From: Porticoccaceae bacterium
Lineage (GTDB): Bacteria; Pseudomonadota; Gammaproteobacteria; Pseudomonadales; Porticoccaceae
DNA: 33,496 bases
Assembly (NCBI GenBank): GCA_018654575.1
Contig: JABILI010000040.1
Span: 1-33,496 of the forward strand
Direction: 5' to 3'
Shown one piece after another: positions 1-8,688 of the stretch. A program made the position numbers and the translations under genes. Below the pieces are notes generated by a model. It was not told where the DNA came from. It saw only the letters and a program-made list of their open reading frames with translations, and searched no databases. Every line of letters begins with the position of its first letter. Position 1 is the stretch's first letter.

Positions 1-601
1 CTATGAGCATCAAATAAAGGTGTTGCTTTAAATACTTTGGTCATTGATTGCCACAACCTAATAAATCACTTTAAGTAAGGTAATGACTGTATCAGCTGAT
101 ATAGGTCCTGTCTAGCTATGTCCACTAATTAACATTAGCGGTCATAAGAGAGGTGTATGGCAGCCCTGCTTTCCGTCTAGCGGGCCGGTTAAGTGGCCTA
201 TAAGGGGAGCATTAACCCTACTGGTCAAGTCCAGCTCTCTCAAGATTCGGGAGTATCTCGACACTACATTTTATGTCACTTCTTGCGATTCATTTGATAA
301 TTTTGTATGCGCTTGCGCAATGTACCATCTATTAGTATCGTAAACCAATTGACCGATTACTATGCTTCGTGTGGCGACAATCAAGGATTGTTCTGGAAAT
401 CCTTGATTAACTCGATCTGGCGGGTGCCGATGCTTCCAAACCACCCCTTAACCAAACGGAGTCAAGGTCTGATGTCACGGTTTACAACCCATTGTGCATA
501 TTTGGTGGCTGTAGCAGAATTTAGCGTAGGTGAATACTTGAACTAAGTCGAAATAAAAGCTCACACTCAACAGCGAGAAAAATACTATCTGGAGGTTAAC
601 G
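1..601. other. Gene-free left edge with a perfect inverted repeat
   Basis: I see no recognisable coding sequence here. The longest open frame (307-546, 79 codons) lacks a convincing ribosome-binding site and resembles no family I know. The one clear structure is an 11-bp perfect inverted repeat (arms 379-389 and 398-408, 8-base loop). There is no T-tract after it on either strand, so it is not an obvious terminator. The last few bases (GGAGG at 592-596) are the ribosome-binding site of the next gene. The region may be the remnant of something that continues left of the window. Confidence 0.4.
379..408. repeat. Perfect 11-bp inverted repeat (hairpin)
   Basis: Arms AATCAAGGATT and AATCCTTGATT are exact reverse complements separated by GTTCTGGA. 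The stem would form in RNA or single-stranded DNA of either strand. It lies inside an open frame of doubtful reality and is not followed by a T-run. Function unknown: possible operator, recombination-site remnant or structured RNA. Confidence 0.6.
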
Positions 602-2419
602 ATGAAGACGGGAATAATCCATTTCGCACTAGCATTTTTAATTGTAACGGCTCAGGGCTGCGGCACCAAACAAGGCAAAACCGAGAAAAATACGCTAGAT
701 ATAGCCATAAATGGCCTAGGTGGAGCAGAGATACTTAACGAACTTAACGGCTTTTCGGTAGAGAGTGAGCGTGACGAGTTTCTTATGGGACAAGGCCCCG
801 AGCCCGGCAAGGGTATTATGAGGCTAGCGGGTGCTGATACCACCGTTTTTCACAACCTAAACAGTGGAGCTATCAAGATTGATGTAGTAACCACTCTAGC
901 CGCAAGAGCAGGCGGTTACCTAACAAGAGAAATAAACACCCTGCTAATAGGCGAAAAAGGCTATCTGAGTGAAATTGACGCGATGGGAATAGACCCGAAC
1001 AAGAACAAACCGCTGTCTTCAGATATCGCCGCTGCCACTGCCAAGACTGAAAAACTGCTCAATCCGCATTTGTTGATTAAGGATCTAATGAATGGCAAGT
1101 CAACATTATCGAATCAAAACATTGAGGTGAACGTAGAAAAGGGCCATAGGTACAAACAAAACGAAGTAATGCCTGTAACCATAGATCGTATTCGCCAGAC
1201 AGGAAAACGGACTTTAATCGCTACGGAAGAGTGGGAGAATATAGCGAGTAAAAAATCGTTTTTCCCTAAAATGATTAATAAAACCATCATCGATCCAGGC
1301 TGGTTTAGTACATGGCAGCGCAATACCCAAGTAGACGAGTCCCTCTACGATCAAATTACGATAGCAAGCGCCCCTGCCCCCATCACCCTCTTTGTTAGCC
1401 GCAAAAACGGATTAATCGAAAAACTTACCACTATGGAGTGGGATGCTGTCTACGGAGATATAGAGCTTGAAGTCACCTATGATGACTGGAAAAGTGTTCA
1501 AGGCGTTTCTTTCCCAATGATTGTCCGAATGTCTCAAGGCGGCGCACCCAGATGGGAAGTGCGGCGCAAAAATGTGACGGTAAATCCAAGCTACCTTGCC
1601 AGCACATTCAAACCGCCTGAAGGCATATTGTATGTGCATGATGAGTCAGCCGCACAACGAGGACGGGAACTCAGCCAGACTATTAGGGCATTTGGCTTCG
1701 CCGGAGCGCGCCGACCAGATTTAAACTCTATAGAGCTTGAAACAGCCGTGTACTTATTGTCTGCAGCCCCCCTTGACGGAATCTACACAATGGTTGTTGA
1801 ACAAGAGAACGGTATCGTTGTAATTGAACCAGGAATGAACGATCTAAAAGGTGAAGAAATTGTTAAATGGATTAAAGGTCATTTTAACGGAAAGCCAATA
1901 ACCCACCTTGTTGTTACTCATCACCACAATGACCATGCCGCAGGTATTCGCCCTTACGTGGCGGCCGGCGCAGCCTTGGTGGTCCATGAAACCGCTATTG
2001 ACTTTTATCGCACGCAAATAAATCGAACAAAATCCATTGTCGTGGTTGATGCCTTGGATCGTGTTACTGAGCCAGGAACAGAACGAATCGTCGGCATTGA
2101 TCCAACGCAAAAGTTCTTGCTAAACGATAAGACTCACCCCGTCGCAATCTATCCGGTATTTAATGGTCATACGGAAGATATGGTCATTGCAGTGCTTGAA
2201 AGCGAGGGGATCATTTATGGCGGCGACCTTTATGTTAGTGGAGTGGCACGTGATTTGAGATCCGGAACAGAGAGGCCTGCGAATGTCCTCCCCTACCATT
2301 CCGCCGTCTCGCTCAATGACACTATCAGAGCTTTTGATATACAGGCGAGGCGCCTGGTTGGGTCGCATGATAAGCAGCCAGTCACTTATCAAAATCTTCT
2401 TGATTACATTACTGACTGA
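602..2419 (+). CDS. Exported metallo-beta-lactamase-fold hydrolase with large N-terminal domain
   Basis: 605 aa. The start is well supported by GGAGG six bases upstream of the ATG. Residues 1-20 form a hydrophobic export signal; Cys20 follows AQG, an imperfect lipobox, so it may be a lipoprotein. Residues 380-605 carry a full MBL zinc site: H440-x-H442-x-D444-H445 in THHHNDHAAG, then H523 (NGHTEDM), D542 (GGDLY) and H589 (GSHDK). Residues about 30-345 are not part of the MBL fold; their run of beta-strand-like segments ending near FKPPEG is reminiscent of LolA-type lipoprotein-sorting domains, but that is inference. MBL proteins hydrolyse esters, lactones, thioesters or phosphoesters; the substrate cannot be told. 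No operon partner: 300 bp separate it from prc. Confidence 0.8.
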   Translation: MKTGIIHFALAFLIVTAQGCGTKQGKTEKNTLDIAINGLGGAEILNELNGFSVESERDEFLMGQGPEPGKGIMRLAGADTTVFHNLNSGAIKIDVVTTLAARAGGYLTREINTLLIGEKGYLSEIDAMGIDPNKNKPLSSDIAAATAKTEKLLNPHLLIKDLMNGKSTLSNQNIEVNVEKGHRYKQNEVMPVTIDRIRQTGKRTLIATEEWENIASKKSFFPKMINKTIIDPGWFSTWQRNTQVDESLYDQITIASAPAPITLFVSRKNGLIEKLTTMEWDAVYGDIELEVTYDDWKSVQGVSFPMIVRMSQGGAPRWEVRRKNVTVNPSYLASTFKPPEGILYVHDESAAQRGRELSQTIRAFGFAGARRPDLNSIELETAVYLLSAAPLDGIYTMVVEQENGIVVIEPGMNDLKGEEIVKWIKGHFNGKPITHLVVTHHHNDHAAGIRPYVAAGAALVVHETAIDFYRTQINRTKSIVVVDALDRVTEPGTERIVGIDPTQKFLLNDKTHPVAIYPVFNGHTEDMVIAVLESEGIIYGGDLYVSGVARDLRSGTERPANVLPYHSAVSLNDTIRAFDIQARRLVGSHDKQPVTYQNLLDYITD

Positions 2420-2721
2420 AGAGCTGAAGGTGTATTGTCATAGCGCCATTATCAAAGGAAATTCGACTTCATTGCCTCCGCGGTATCAGATTTTTGTCTC
2501 AGCGTAGGCCTGACCGAACCATTCCCCTACCCCTCGTTCTCTTCATTTTAATTACCTCTTATCCCACTAGTCTGGTTACACACTGAATACGTCGACTTAT
2601 AGGCTCTGCTTGTCTTGCTGGCTACTACTGTTGCTATTAAAAAGATTCTAATTATCAAACCTGCTGCCTATCCATAATGGGTAGTTCTGGTAAACTCTGC
2701 CTGACCACTAAGGAATCAAGT
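2420..2721. other. Intergenic region upstream of prc
   Basis: About 300 bases with no gene I can support. The only clear element is AAGGA just upstream of the chosen prc start at 2722. The prc promoter must lie here, but I see no good -35/-10 pair and do not place one. Confidence 0.5.
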
Positions 2722-4809
2722 ATGCGTTTACCTTTTAAAGCTCTCCACACTGTTTTAGTATTAGCGACGCTGATGTCGACACAAGTCATCGCATCGCTTC
2801 CGATAGCACCGGAATCAGGGCAGTCAGCGCTGTATCGAGAGATCATTGAACGGTTAGGTGCTCGACATTACCGAGCGCAATCTATTGATGACAACCTTTC
2901 CGAGCGGTATCTCGATCAATATGTTGAGATGCTAGACTCAGGCAAGAGCTACTTTCTGCGCTCAGATATCGAGGAATTCAGCCAGTGGCGGCTAAAGCTT
3001 GATGATCTAGCTAAGCGCGGTGACCTCAAACCTGGATTTACGATGTTCAATCGCCTGCGTGATCGAGCCATTGATCAGCTAAACCGAAATATAACCTTGC
3101 TAGAAGATGTTGACTATCGCATTGAGTACGACACCGACGAAAGCATAATGCTGGATCCTGAAAAACGAACCTGGCACGAGTCTGCTACTGCCGCAGCACT
3201 TCATTGGGAAAAACGCATCCAAGACGCCATGATTCGGTTAGTTCTTAATGAAAAAGACCCCGCTGAGGCACGCGAGTTACTGATAAAGCGCTATACGACA
3301 CAAATAAAGCAGTATGAACAACGTAATAGCCAAGACGTGTTTCAGCTTTATGCTAACGCTCTCACCTCTCTTTATGGGCCACATTCAAGTTATTTTACTC
3401 CACGGACTAATGAAAATTTTCAAATTAATATGTCCCTTTCCCTAGAGGGTATCGGCGCTCAACTAATCTCTGAAGATGACTATACCAAGGTTATTGAGGT
3501 TATCCCTGGTGGCCCAGCGGATGTGCAAGGGCTCCTGGGGGCGGAAGACAAAATTATTGGGGTTGGCCAGGGTGGAGAAGAGATTGTCGATGTCATAGGA
3601 TGGCGAATTGACGAGGTGGTAGCTCTTATCCGGGGCGCCAAAGGTACCACGGTAAAACTTGAAGTCATTCCAGCAGATGGAGATAACAGTAACTCGATCA
3701 CCATCGAAATTGTTCGTGACAAAGTAAAACTAGAAAACAAGTCAGCTCAGAGTCAGATTCTGGAGATTGAACAAGAAGGTAATCCCTATAAACTCGGCGT
3801 GATCGATATCCCTGCCTTTTATATGGACTTTGAAGCCTATCTCGCTAGAGATCCTAATTATAAGAGTACCACCCGAGATGTGCGACGTTTAGTTCGAGAG
3901 CTCGAAGAACAGCAAGTCGATGGTATCGTGTTAGATTTGCGAAACAATGGAGGCGGCTCTTTACGGGAAGCCACGACACTAACTGACCTGTTTATTAATT
4001 ATGGGCCTGTGGTGCAAATCCGAGATGCAAAGGGTCGAGTAAATCGCTATCACCGCGCCTCAAGCCGTGCAGCCTACTCAGGCCCCCTTCTGGTGTTGAT
4101 AAACCGCCTTAGCGCTTCTGCATCAGAGATTTTGGCAGGAGCTCTTCAAGACTATGGTCGAGCATTGGTCGTTGGCAGCCAGAGCTTTGGTAAAGGGACC
4201 GTGCAAGAGGTCACAGGCTTGAGCAGCGGTCAGCTAAAATTGACCATTTCAAAATTTTATCGAGTTTCTGGCGACAGTACACAATATCGCGGTGTTCTAC
4301 CCGATATCGCTTTCCCCTCCGTCTATGACCCCGAAGAAGTAGGTGAAAGCCAACAAGACAATGTACTTCCCTGGGATAGTATCCATCGAGTTCCCCATAA
4401 GTTCGATGATAGTCTAACGCCCTACCTCGACACGCTAACCAATGCACATCAACAGCGAATTCAAAAAGATCCTGACTTCATTCACCTTTTTGAACGCGTC
4501 GACCTAAGCGATTCTCGGAGTGCTGAAGCTGAATTATCGTTAAATTTGTCCGAGCGACGTGCGCGAAGCGAAGCCTGGGATAAGGCTCTATTTTCCTTGG
4601 ACAATAAACGATTGAAGGCTAAGGGATTAAAACCTAATAGCAACATTGAAACTTGGAAAGAAGATAGGGAAATCGACGAAGATGATATAGCTATATCTGA
4701 TCCCATCCTGTTTGAAGCAGGACAGATACTCGGCAATCAGATACGTGTCATATCTGCAAACAATAGACTTCAAATTGTCCAACTTGAACCTAACATGGCG
4801 ACGCCATAA
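2722..4809 (+). CDS. prc: Carboxy-terminal (tail-specific) protease Prc, S41 family
   Basis: 695 aa from the ATG at 2722, chosen over an in-frame ATG at 2677 because AAGGA precedes it by seven bases and the protein then begins directly with a signal peptide (MRLPFKALHTVLVLA, cut near VIA-S). This periplasmic endopeptidase degrades proteins from their C-termini and in E. coli trims penicillin-binding protein 3 and degrades MepS. Visible domains: N-terminal helical region, PDZ domain from about residue 240 (EGIGAQL, then VIEVIPGGPA), S41 catalytic core with the serine S466 in SASASEI and lysine K491 in FGKGTVQ, exactly 25 residues apart as in E. coli S430/K455, and a C-terminal helical extension. 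Length is close to E. coli Prc (682). Its TAA overlaps the xthA ATG by one base. Confidence 0.95.
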   Translation: MRLPFKALHTVLVLATLMSTQVIASLPIAPESGQSALYREIIERLGARHYRAQSIDDNLSERYLDQYVEMLDSGKSYFLRSDIEEFSQWRLKLDDLAKRGDLKPGFTMFNRLRDRAIDQLNRNITLLEDVDYRIEYDTDESIMLDPEKRTWHESATAAALHWEKRIQDAMIRLVLNEKDPAEARELLIKRYTTQIKQYEQRNSQDVFQLYANALTSLYGPHSSYFTPRTNENFQINMSLSLEGIGAQLISEDDYTKVIEVIPGGPADVQGLLGAEDKIIGVGQGGEEIVDVIGWRIDEVVALIRGAKGTTVKLEVIPADGDNSNSITIEIVRDKVKLENKSAQSQILEIEQEGNPYKLGVIDIPAFYMDFEAYLARDPNYKSTTRDVRRLVRELEEQQVDGIVLDLRNNGGGSLREATTLTDLFINYGPVVQIRDAKGRVNRYHRASSRAAYSGPLLVLINRLSASASEILAGALQDYGRALVVGSQSFGKGTVQEVTGLSSGQLKLTISKFYRVSGDSTQYRGVLPDIAFPSVYDPEEVGESQQDNVLPWDSIHRVPHKFDDSLTPYLDTLTNAHQQRIQKDPDFIHLFERVDLSDSRSAEAELSLNLSERRARSEAWDKALFSLDNKRLKAKGLKPNSNIETWKEDREIDEDDIAISDPILFEAGQILGNQIRVISANNRLQIVQLEPNMATP

Positions 4810-5633
4810 TGACAGCTACAATCAAAGTGATGTCCTTTAACGTAAATGGCATTAGAGCCAGAATGCATCAATTAGAAGCTGTCTTGAAACAACACAGGCC
4901 AGATGTCATCGGACTGCAAGAAATTAAGGTAAGCGATGAAGAATTCCCGATCGACGCCATTACGGCCATGGGGTATAACGTAGATTTCTATGGGCAAAAA
5001 GGCCATTACGGAGTTGCGCTACTAAGCAAGATACATGCGAAGAGTATTACACGCGGTTATCCGACAGATGCGGAAGATTCTCAACGCCGAATGATTCACG
5101 GTGAGTACGTCTTCAATGGTCAGGCTCTGCACATTATCAATGGCTATTTCCCTCAAGGTGAAAGCCGTAAGCACCCTACTAAATTTCCAGCGAAAGAGAA
5201 ATTTTACGCTGATTTAAACACTTATATTAAAGATCAATTTGGTGATGAAGACAAACTAATTGTGATGGGCGATATGAATATTGCCGGTGCTGATATTGAC
5301 ATTGGAATAGCCCCTGAGAATGCAAAACGTTGGCTACAACGAGGGATTTGTTGTTTCCTACCAGAAGAGCGTGAATGGTTAGATGCCCTTCTAGAAACTG
5401 GGCTAATTGACACATTTAGATCAATGAATCCTGAGGATGATCGCTCATATAGTTGGTTTGATTATCGCAGCAGAGGCTTTGAACAAGATCCCAAGCGAGG
5501 GCTTCGTATTGACCTCATTTTGGCTTCAAAAGCCGTCGCGGGGAGTCTCTTCAACACAGGCATTGACACCGAGGCTCGTGCTTTTGAAAAGCCTTCAGAT
5601 CATTGTCCTATCTGGGCAGACTTTACGTTATAG
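4809..5633 (+). CDS. xthA: Exodeoxyribonuclease III (AP endonuclease)
   Basis: 274 aa, exonuclease/endonuclease/phosphatase fold. It cuts DNA at abasic sites and removes 3' blocking groups in base-excision repair, in the cytoplasm. Visible catalytic set: N11/N13 in SFNVNGIRA, E38 in LQEIKV, Y113 in NGYFPQG, D155 and N157 in GDMNIA, and D264-H265 in SDHCPIW (E. coli H259). The ATG overlaps the prc stop (TAATG), so translation is coupled. Length and motifs match the XthA family; no truncation. An open frame inside its 3' end (5437-5742) is a shadow. Confidence 0.95.
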   Translation: MTATIKVMSFNVNGIRARMHQLEAVLKQHRPDVIGLQEIKVSDEEFPIDAITAMGYNVDFYGQKGHYGVALLSKIHAKSITRGYPTDAEDSQRRMIHGEYVFNGQALHIINGYFPQGESRKHPTKFPAKEKFYADLNTYIKDQFGDEDKLIVMGDMNIAGADIDIGIAPENAKRWLQRGICCFLPEEREWLDALLETGLIDTFRSMNPEDDRSYSWFDYRSRGFEQDPKRGLRIDLILASKAVAGSLFNTGIDTEARAFEKPSDHCPIWADFTL

Positions 5634-5747
5634 GCTAGGATTAGCAGAGTGGCTGTCAACCCATTGGAATCAATCGCGTTATAGTTATCACAGGAATTTG
5701 ATTGAGGGGGCAGTAACAATCTTAAAGGGGCACGTTAAATAACGACC

Positions 5748-6371
5748 ATGATGGCTAACCTTATCTCACAGTCCAAAGAACCCGAGATCTCTCAAATCGC
5801 CTCGACTCCAGAGTCTGCCACCCTGCCTTATGAAACAATGGAAGAATTTTTAAAAGGTATCGAAAAACGAGCATTTCAAATGGCTAAAATGAGTACTAGC
5901 CGCTACGAGGATGCCTTAGATATTGTCCAGGAGACCATGTTTAAGATGGTAGAGAAATATGCTTCCAAACCGGTGCAAGAGTGGAAACCTCTTTTTTATC
6001 GTATCTTAAACAACAAGATCACCGACCACTATCGACGACAGGCTGTGCGGGATAATATTTTCATTTGGAAGCGTTTAGACAATGAGCAAAATGATGATTT
6101 TTCTCAACTAGACTTAAGCAGCCACCCAGACCGCCACTCAGAGGAGCCCGATGAGGTCCTCATGCGACAACAAAGGATTGACAGGCTGGCTGAAGGCGTT
6201 AAACAACTAGCAAAGCGTCAGAGAGAGGCCTTTTTACTTCGATCTTGGGAAGGCTTAAGTACTCGCGAAACGGCTTATGCTATGGGCTGTACGGAAGGGA
6301 GCGTAAAAACCCACTATTCTCGGGCCTTAGAAAAGCTAAGAGACCAGATGGATGAATACCACTATGACTAA
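5748..6371 (+). CDS. ECF-type RNA polymerase sigma factor
   Basis: 207 aa (206 if the second Met at 5751 is used). Sigma region 2 spans about residues 36-98 (EDALDIVQETMFKM, then WKPLFYRILNNKITDHYRR) and region 4 about 150-199 (LAKRQREAFLLRSWEG, helix-turn-helix STRETAYAMGCTEGSVKTH). There is a polar linker of about 50 residues, long for an ECF factor. No clear Shine-Dalgarno precedes the ATG; the nearest purine run (AAAGGGG) is about 20 bases away, so expression may be low. The next gene overlaps its 3' end, the usual arrangement for a sigma factor and its membrane-bound regulator. Regulon and signal cannot be read from the sequence. Confidence 0.88.
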   Translation: MMANLISQSKEPEISQIASTPESATLPYETMEEFLKGIEKRAFQMAKMSTSRYEDALDIVQETMFKMVEKYASKPVQEWKPLFYRILNNKITDHYRRQAVRDNIFIWKRLDNEQNDDFSQLDLSSHPDRHSEEPDEVLMRQQRIDRLAEGVKQLAKRQREAFLLRSWEGLSTRETAYAMGCTEGSVKTHYSRALEKLRDQMDEYHYD

Positions 6372-6690
6372 AATTAATCAGAGCAAACTCACCAAAGATT
6401 TGACCTCTCTTGAGGATGGCACCTCTGTACAGGATACTTTCCGGCTAGCTAACGCTAGGAATAAAGCCCTTAGAGGGCAGCGATCACGATCCAATACATG
6501 GTCTTGGCTCGTTCTCGGATCGTCATGTGCAGCACTTGCCATAATCATGCTAACGCCCCTGTCGATGGAGACCTCCCCCTACGTTGATACAACCTTAGCT
6601 ATTAATGAGCCTGAACTGTTTGCCGCCGCCGATCAAGACGAAGGTCTCTCTTTTTATTATTGGCTCGACGTATACGATGCTTACGAATAA
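6352..6690 (+). CDS. Small single-pass membrane protein, candidate anti-sigma partner
   Basis: 112 aa from 6352 (108 aa from an alternative ATG at 6364, which would overlap the sigma gene by 8 instead of 20 bases). Basic, polar N-terminal half, one membrane segment at about residues 46-66 (WSWLVLGSSCAALAIIML), then an acidic, Tyr/Trp-rich C-terminal tail of about 45 residues that would face the periplasm. I recognise no named anti-sigma domain (no zinc-finger HxxxCxxC motif). The overlap with the sigma gene and the one-span topology suggest that it restrains that sigma factor; this is inference. It is the last gene before a strong terminator. Confidence 0.7.
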   Translation: MNTTMTKINQSKLTKDLTSLEDGTSVQDTFRLANARNKALRGQRSRSNTWSWLVLGSSCAALAIIMLTPLSMETSPYVDTTLAINEPELFAAADQDEGLSFYYWLDVYDAYE

Positions 6691-6702
6691 TAGATTACTC
6701 AC

Positions 6703-6731
6703 AAAAAAGGCCCCTAATAGGGGCCTTTTTT
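6703..6731. terminator. Bidirectional intrinsic terminator
   Basis: A6-GGCCCC, 5-base loop, GGGGCC-T6. The stem is symmetrical and flanked by an A-run and a T-run, so it works on both strands. It sits between the sigma/membrane-protein operon (+) and the convergent etfA gene (-). Confidence 0.92.
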
Positions 6732-6754
6732 GTTATTAAGTGTACTTACAAATT

Positions 6755-7684
6755 TCAGAGCGCCGCATCCAACTCTGGAAGAGCAACAAACAAATCAGCC
6801 ACTAATCCATAGTCCGCTACCGAGAAAATAGGCGCGTCTTCATCCTTATTAATAGCAACAATGACTTTGCTGTCCTTCATCCCTGCCAAATGTTGGATCG
6901 CGCCTGAAATGCCTACTGCAATATACAGATCAGGAGCAACGATCTTGCCCGTTTGACCAACCTGCATATCATTAGGAACAAACCCTGCATCGACTGCCGC
7001 ACGAGATGCCCCGATAGCCGCACCTAACTTATCCGCAATACCATTTAATAACTCAAAGTTTTCTCCGCTACCCATACCACGACCGCCTGAAATCACAATT
7101 TCAGCTGCCGTAAGTTCCGGTCGGTCAGACTTAACAACCTCTTCAGAGACGAAACTAGACTTACCCGCATCGTGGGATCCTGACACTGCCTCAATCGAAG
7201 CAGAACCATCGCCTACAGCAGCTGCATCAAAAGCAGTGCCACGGACAATCAACACCTTAATCGCGTCGCTACTTTTAACCGTTGCAATAACATTGCCAGC
7301 ATAAATAGGCCGCTTAAACGTATCTGTATCAATCACTTCTATAATATCAGAGATAGCCTGTACATCTAGCAAGGCCGCGGCCCTAGGTAAAATATTTTTA
7401 GCATTACTTGTCGAAGTTGCCAATATGTGGCTATAAGTAGCACCCAGTTCAGCGATCAATAGTGATACATTTTCTGCAAGCGCATGAGTGTAGGCCGCAG
7501 AATCAGCGAGCAACACCTTACTAACACCGCTAACTTGCGAGGCTTCATCGGCAACAGCAGAGCATGATTCCCCTGCAACTAACAGATGAATATCACCACC
7601 AATAGCAACACCAGCCGTCACTGAATTCAGTGTAGCTAGGTTCAAACTAGCGTTATCATGTTCGGCAACAATTAAAATACTCAT
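6755..7684 (-). CDS. etfA: Electron transfer flavoprotein, alpha subunit
   Basis: 309 aa. With EtfB it forms the soluble ETF heterodimer, which takes electrons from acyl-CoA and other flavin dehydrogenases and passes them to ETF-ubiquinone oxidoreductase. The C-terminal FAD-binding domain is clear: [11 protein letters not shown] (200-210), QVGQTG (241-246), GISGAIQH (258-265) and NKDEDAPIF (279-287). Full length for the family. Its ATG overlaps the etfB stop by four bases (ATGA), so the two subunits are translationally coupled. Transcription ends at the shared terminator at 6703-6731. Confidence 0.97.
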   Translation of the reverse strand: MSILIVAEHDNASLNLATLNSVTAGVAIGGDIHLLVAGESCSAVADEASQVSGVSKVLLADSAAYTHALAENVSLLIAELGATYSHILATSTSNAKNILPRAAALLDVQAISDIIEVIDTDTFKRPIYAGNVIATVKSSDAIKVLIVRGTAFDAAAVGDGSASIEAVSGSHDAGKSSFVSEEVVKSDRPELTAAEIVISGGRGMGSGENFELLNGIADKLGAAIGASRAAVDAGFVPNDMQVGQTGKIVAPDLYIAVGISGAIQHLAGMKDSKVIVAINKDEDAPIFSVADYGLVADLFVALPELDAAL

Positions 7685-8433
7685 GAGATCACCTTCGCTT
7701 CATTCCTTAATTTATCGACTAATTGAGCAACATCCTCGACTTTTATTCCTGCCTGACGTTCAGCCGGACGCTCTACGCCTAATAGTGTCACTCGAGGAGA
7801 TGTATCGACGCCCAAATCCGCTGGCGTTGTCGTATCAAGCGGCTTCTTTTTGGCCTTCATGATGTTGGGCAAAGATGCATACCGTGGTTCATTTAAACGC
7901 AGATCAGAGGTAACAATCGCAGGTAGCGATACCGATATTGTTTGTAGCCCGCCGTCGACTTCACGAATCACGCTGGCATTATCACCGTCGATAGCTATTT
8001 CAGATGCAAAAGTCGCTTGGCCATAGCCGGTTAATGCGCCTAACATCTGGCCTGTTTGGTTGTTGTCCCCGTCTATCGCTTGCTTGCCCATGAGCACAAT
8101 GTCTGGAGTCTCTGAATCGCAAACCGCCTTTAAGCACTTGGCGATAGCTAGGGGCTCCATTACATCGTCTGTAAGAACTAAGATAGCTCGATCGGCACCA
8201 AGCGCCAACGCTGTTCGGAGCTGTTCTTGTGATTGTTGTGCGCCAATAGATACGGCAACAACCTCAGCCGCAACACCCTTTTCTTTCAGTCGAACTGCTT
8301 CTTCGACAGCGATTTCGCAGAAAGGGTTAATGGACATTTTAACGTTAGCCAAATCGACGCCAGTACCGTCCGCTTTTGGCCTTACTTTCACGTTGTAGTC
8401 CACAACGCGTTTTACGGCTACCAAAACTTTCAT
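7681..8433 (-). CDS. etfB: Electron transfer flavoprotein, beta subunit
   Basis: 250 aa. Partner of EtfA; holds structural AMP. Recognised from the N-terminal [18 protein letters not shown], the segment [26 protein letters not shown], and the ETF-beta signature [26 protein letters not shown] lies eight bases before the ATG. First gene of a two-gene operon, divergent from ETF-QO across 255 bp. A TATACT sequence (8508-8513, minus strand) may be its -10 box but has no good -35 at 17 bp. The 5' leader contains GGCT/AGCC and AGCG/CGCT inverted repeats of unknown role. Confidence 0.97.
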   Translation of the reverse strand: MKVLVAVKRVVDYNVKVRPKADGTGVDLANVKMSINPFCEIAVEEAVRLKEKGVAAEVVAVSIGAQQSQEQLRTALALGADRAILVLTDDVMEPLAIAKCLKAVCDSETPDIVLMGKQAIDGDNNQTGQMLGALTGYGQATFASEIAIDGDNASVIREVDGGLQTISVSLPAIVTSDLRLNEPRYASLPNIMKAKKKPLDTTTPADLGVDTSPRVTLLGVERPAERQAGIKVEDVAQLVDKLRNEAKVIS

Positions 8434-8647
8434 TGGTCATCCTTTTAAATTAGTGGTCAGAAATACAAATCAGCGTTGGGGTAGCGCTGGGCTCAAATTT
8501 TAAGCCGAGTATAGTGCCTAAATAACACCAAAAAATCAACCAACCATAGTTCCGGTTACGACCCATTGGTCAGCTTTAACGTCAGATATAATCCCAAAAT
8601 TAGGGCTATTTATATTCATTATAGTTAGGCAGTTATGATAAATGAAA

Positions 8648-8656
8648 TGTTATAAT
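8648..8656 (+). promoter_or_regulatory. Extended -10 promoter of the ETF-QO gene
   Basis: TGTTATAAT is a perfect extended -10 element (TGnTATAAT), 33-48 bases upstream of the two possible start codons. No strong -35 is present 16-18 bp upstream, which is common for extended -10 promoters. Confidence 0.55.
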
Positions 8657-8688
8657 CTGGATAACAGTCACTGTCTGGAGTTAGAGTT

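Noticed and set aside
307-546. 79-codon open frame on + strand
   Set aside because: No ribosome-binding site, no recognisable family, and its middle is an 11-bp perfect inverted repeat. Not called as a gene.
5437-5742. 101-codon frame overlapping the end of xthA
   Set aside because: Lies in another frame of a clearly real gene; no recognisable product.
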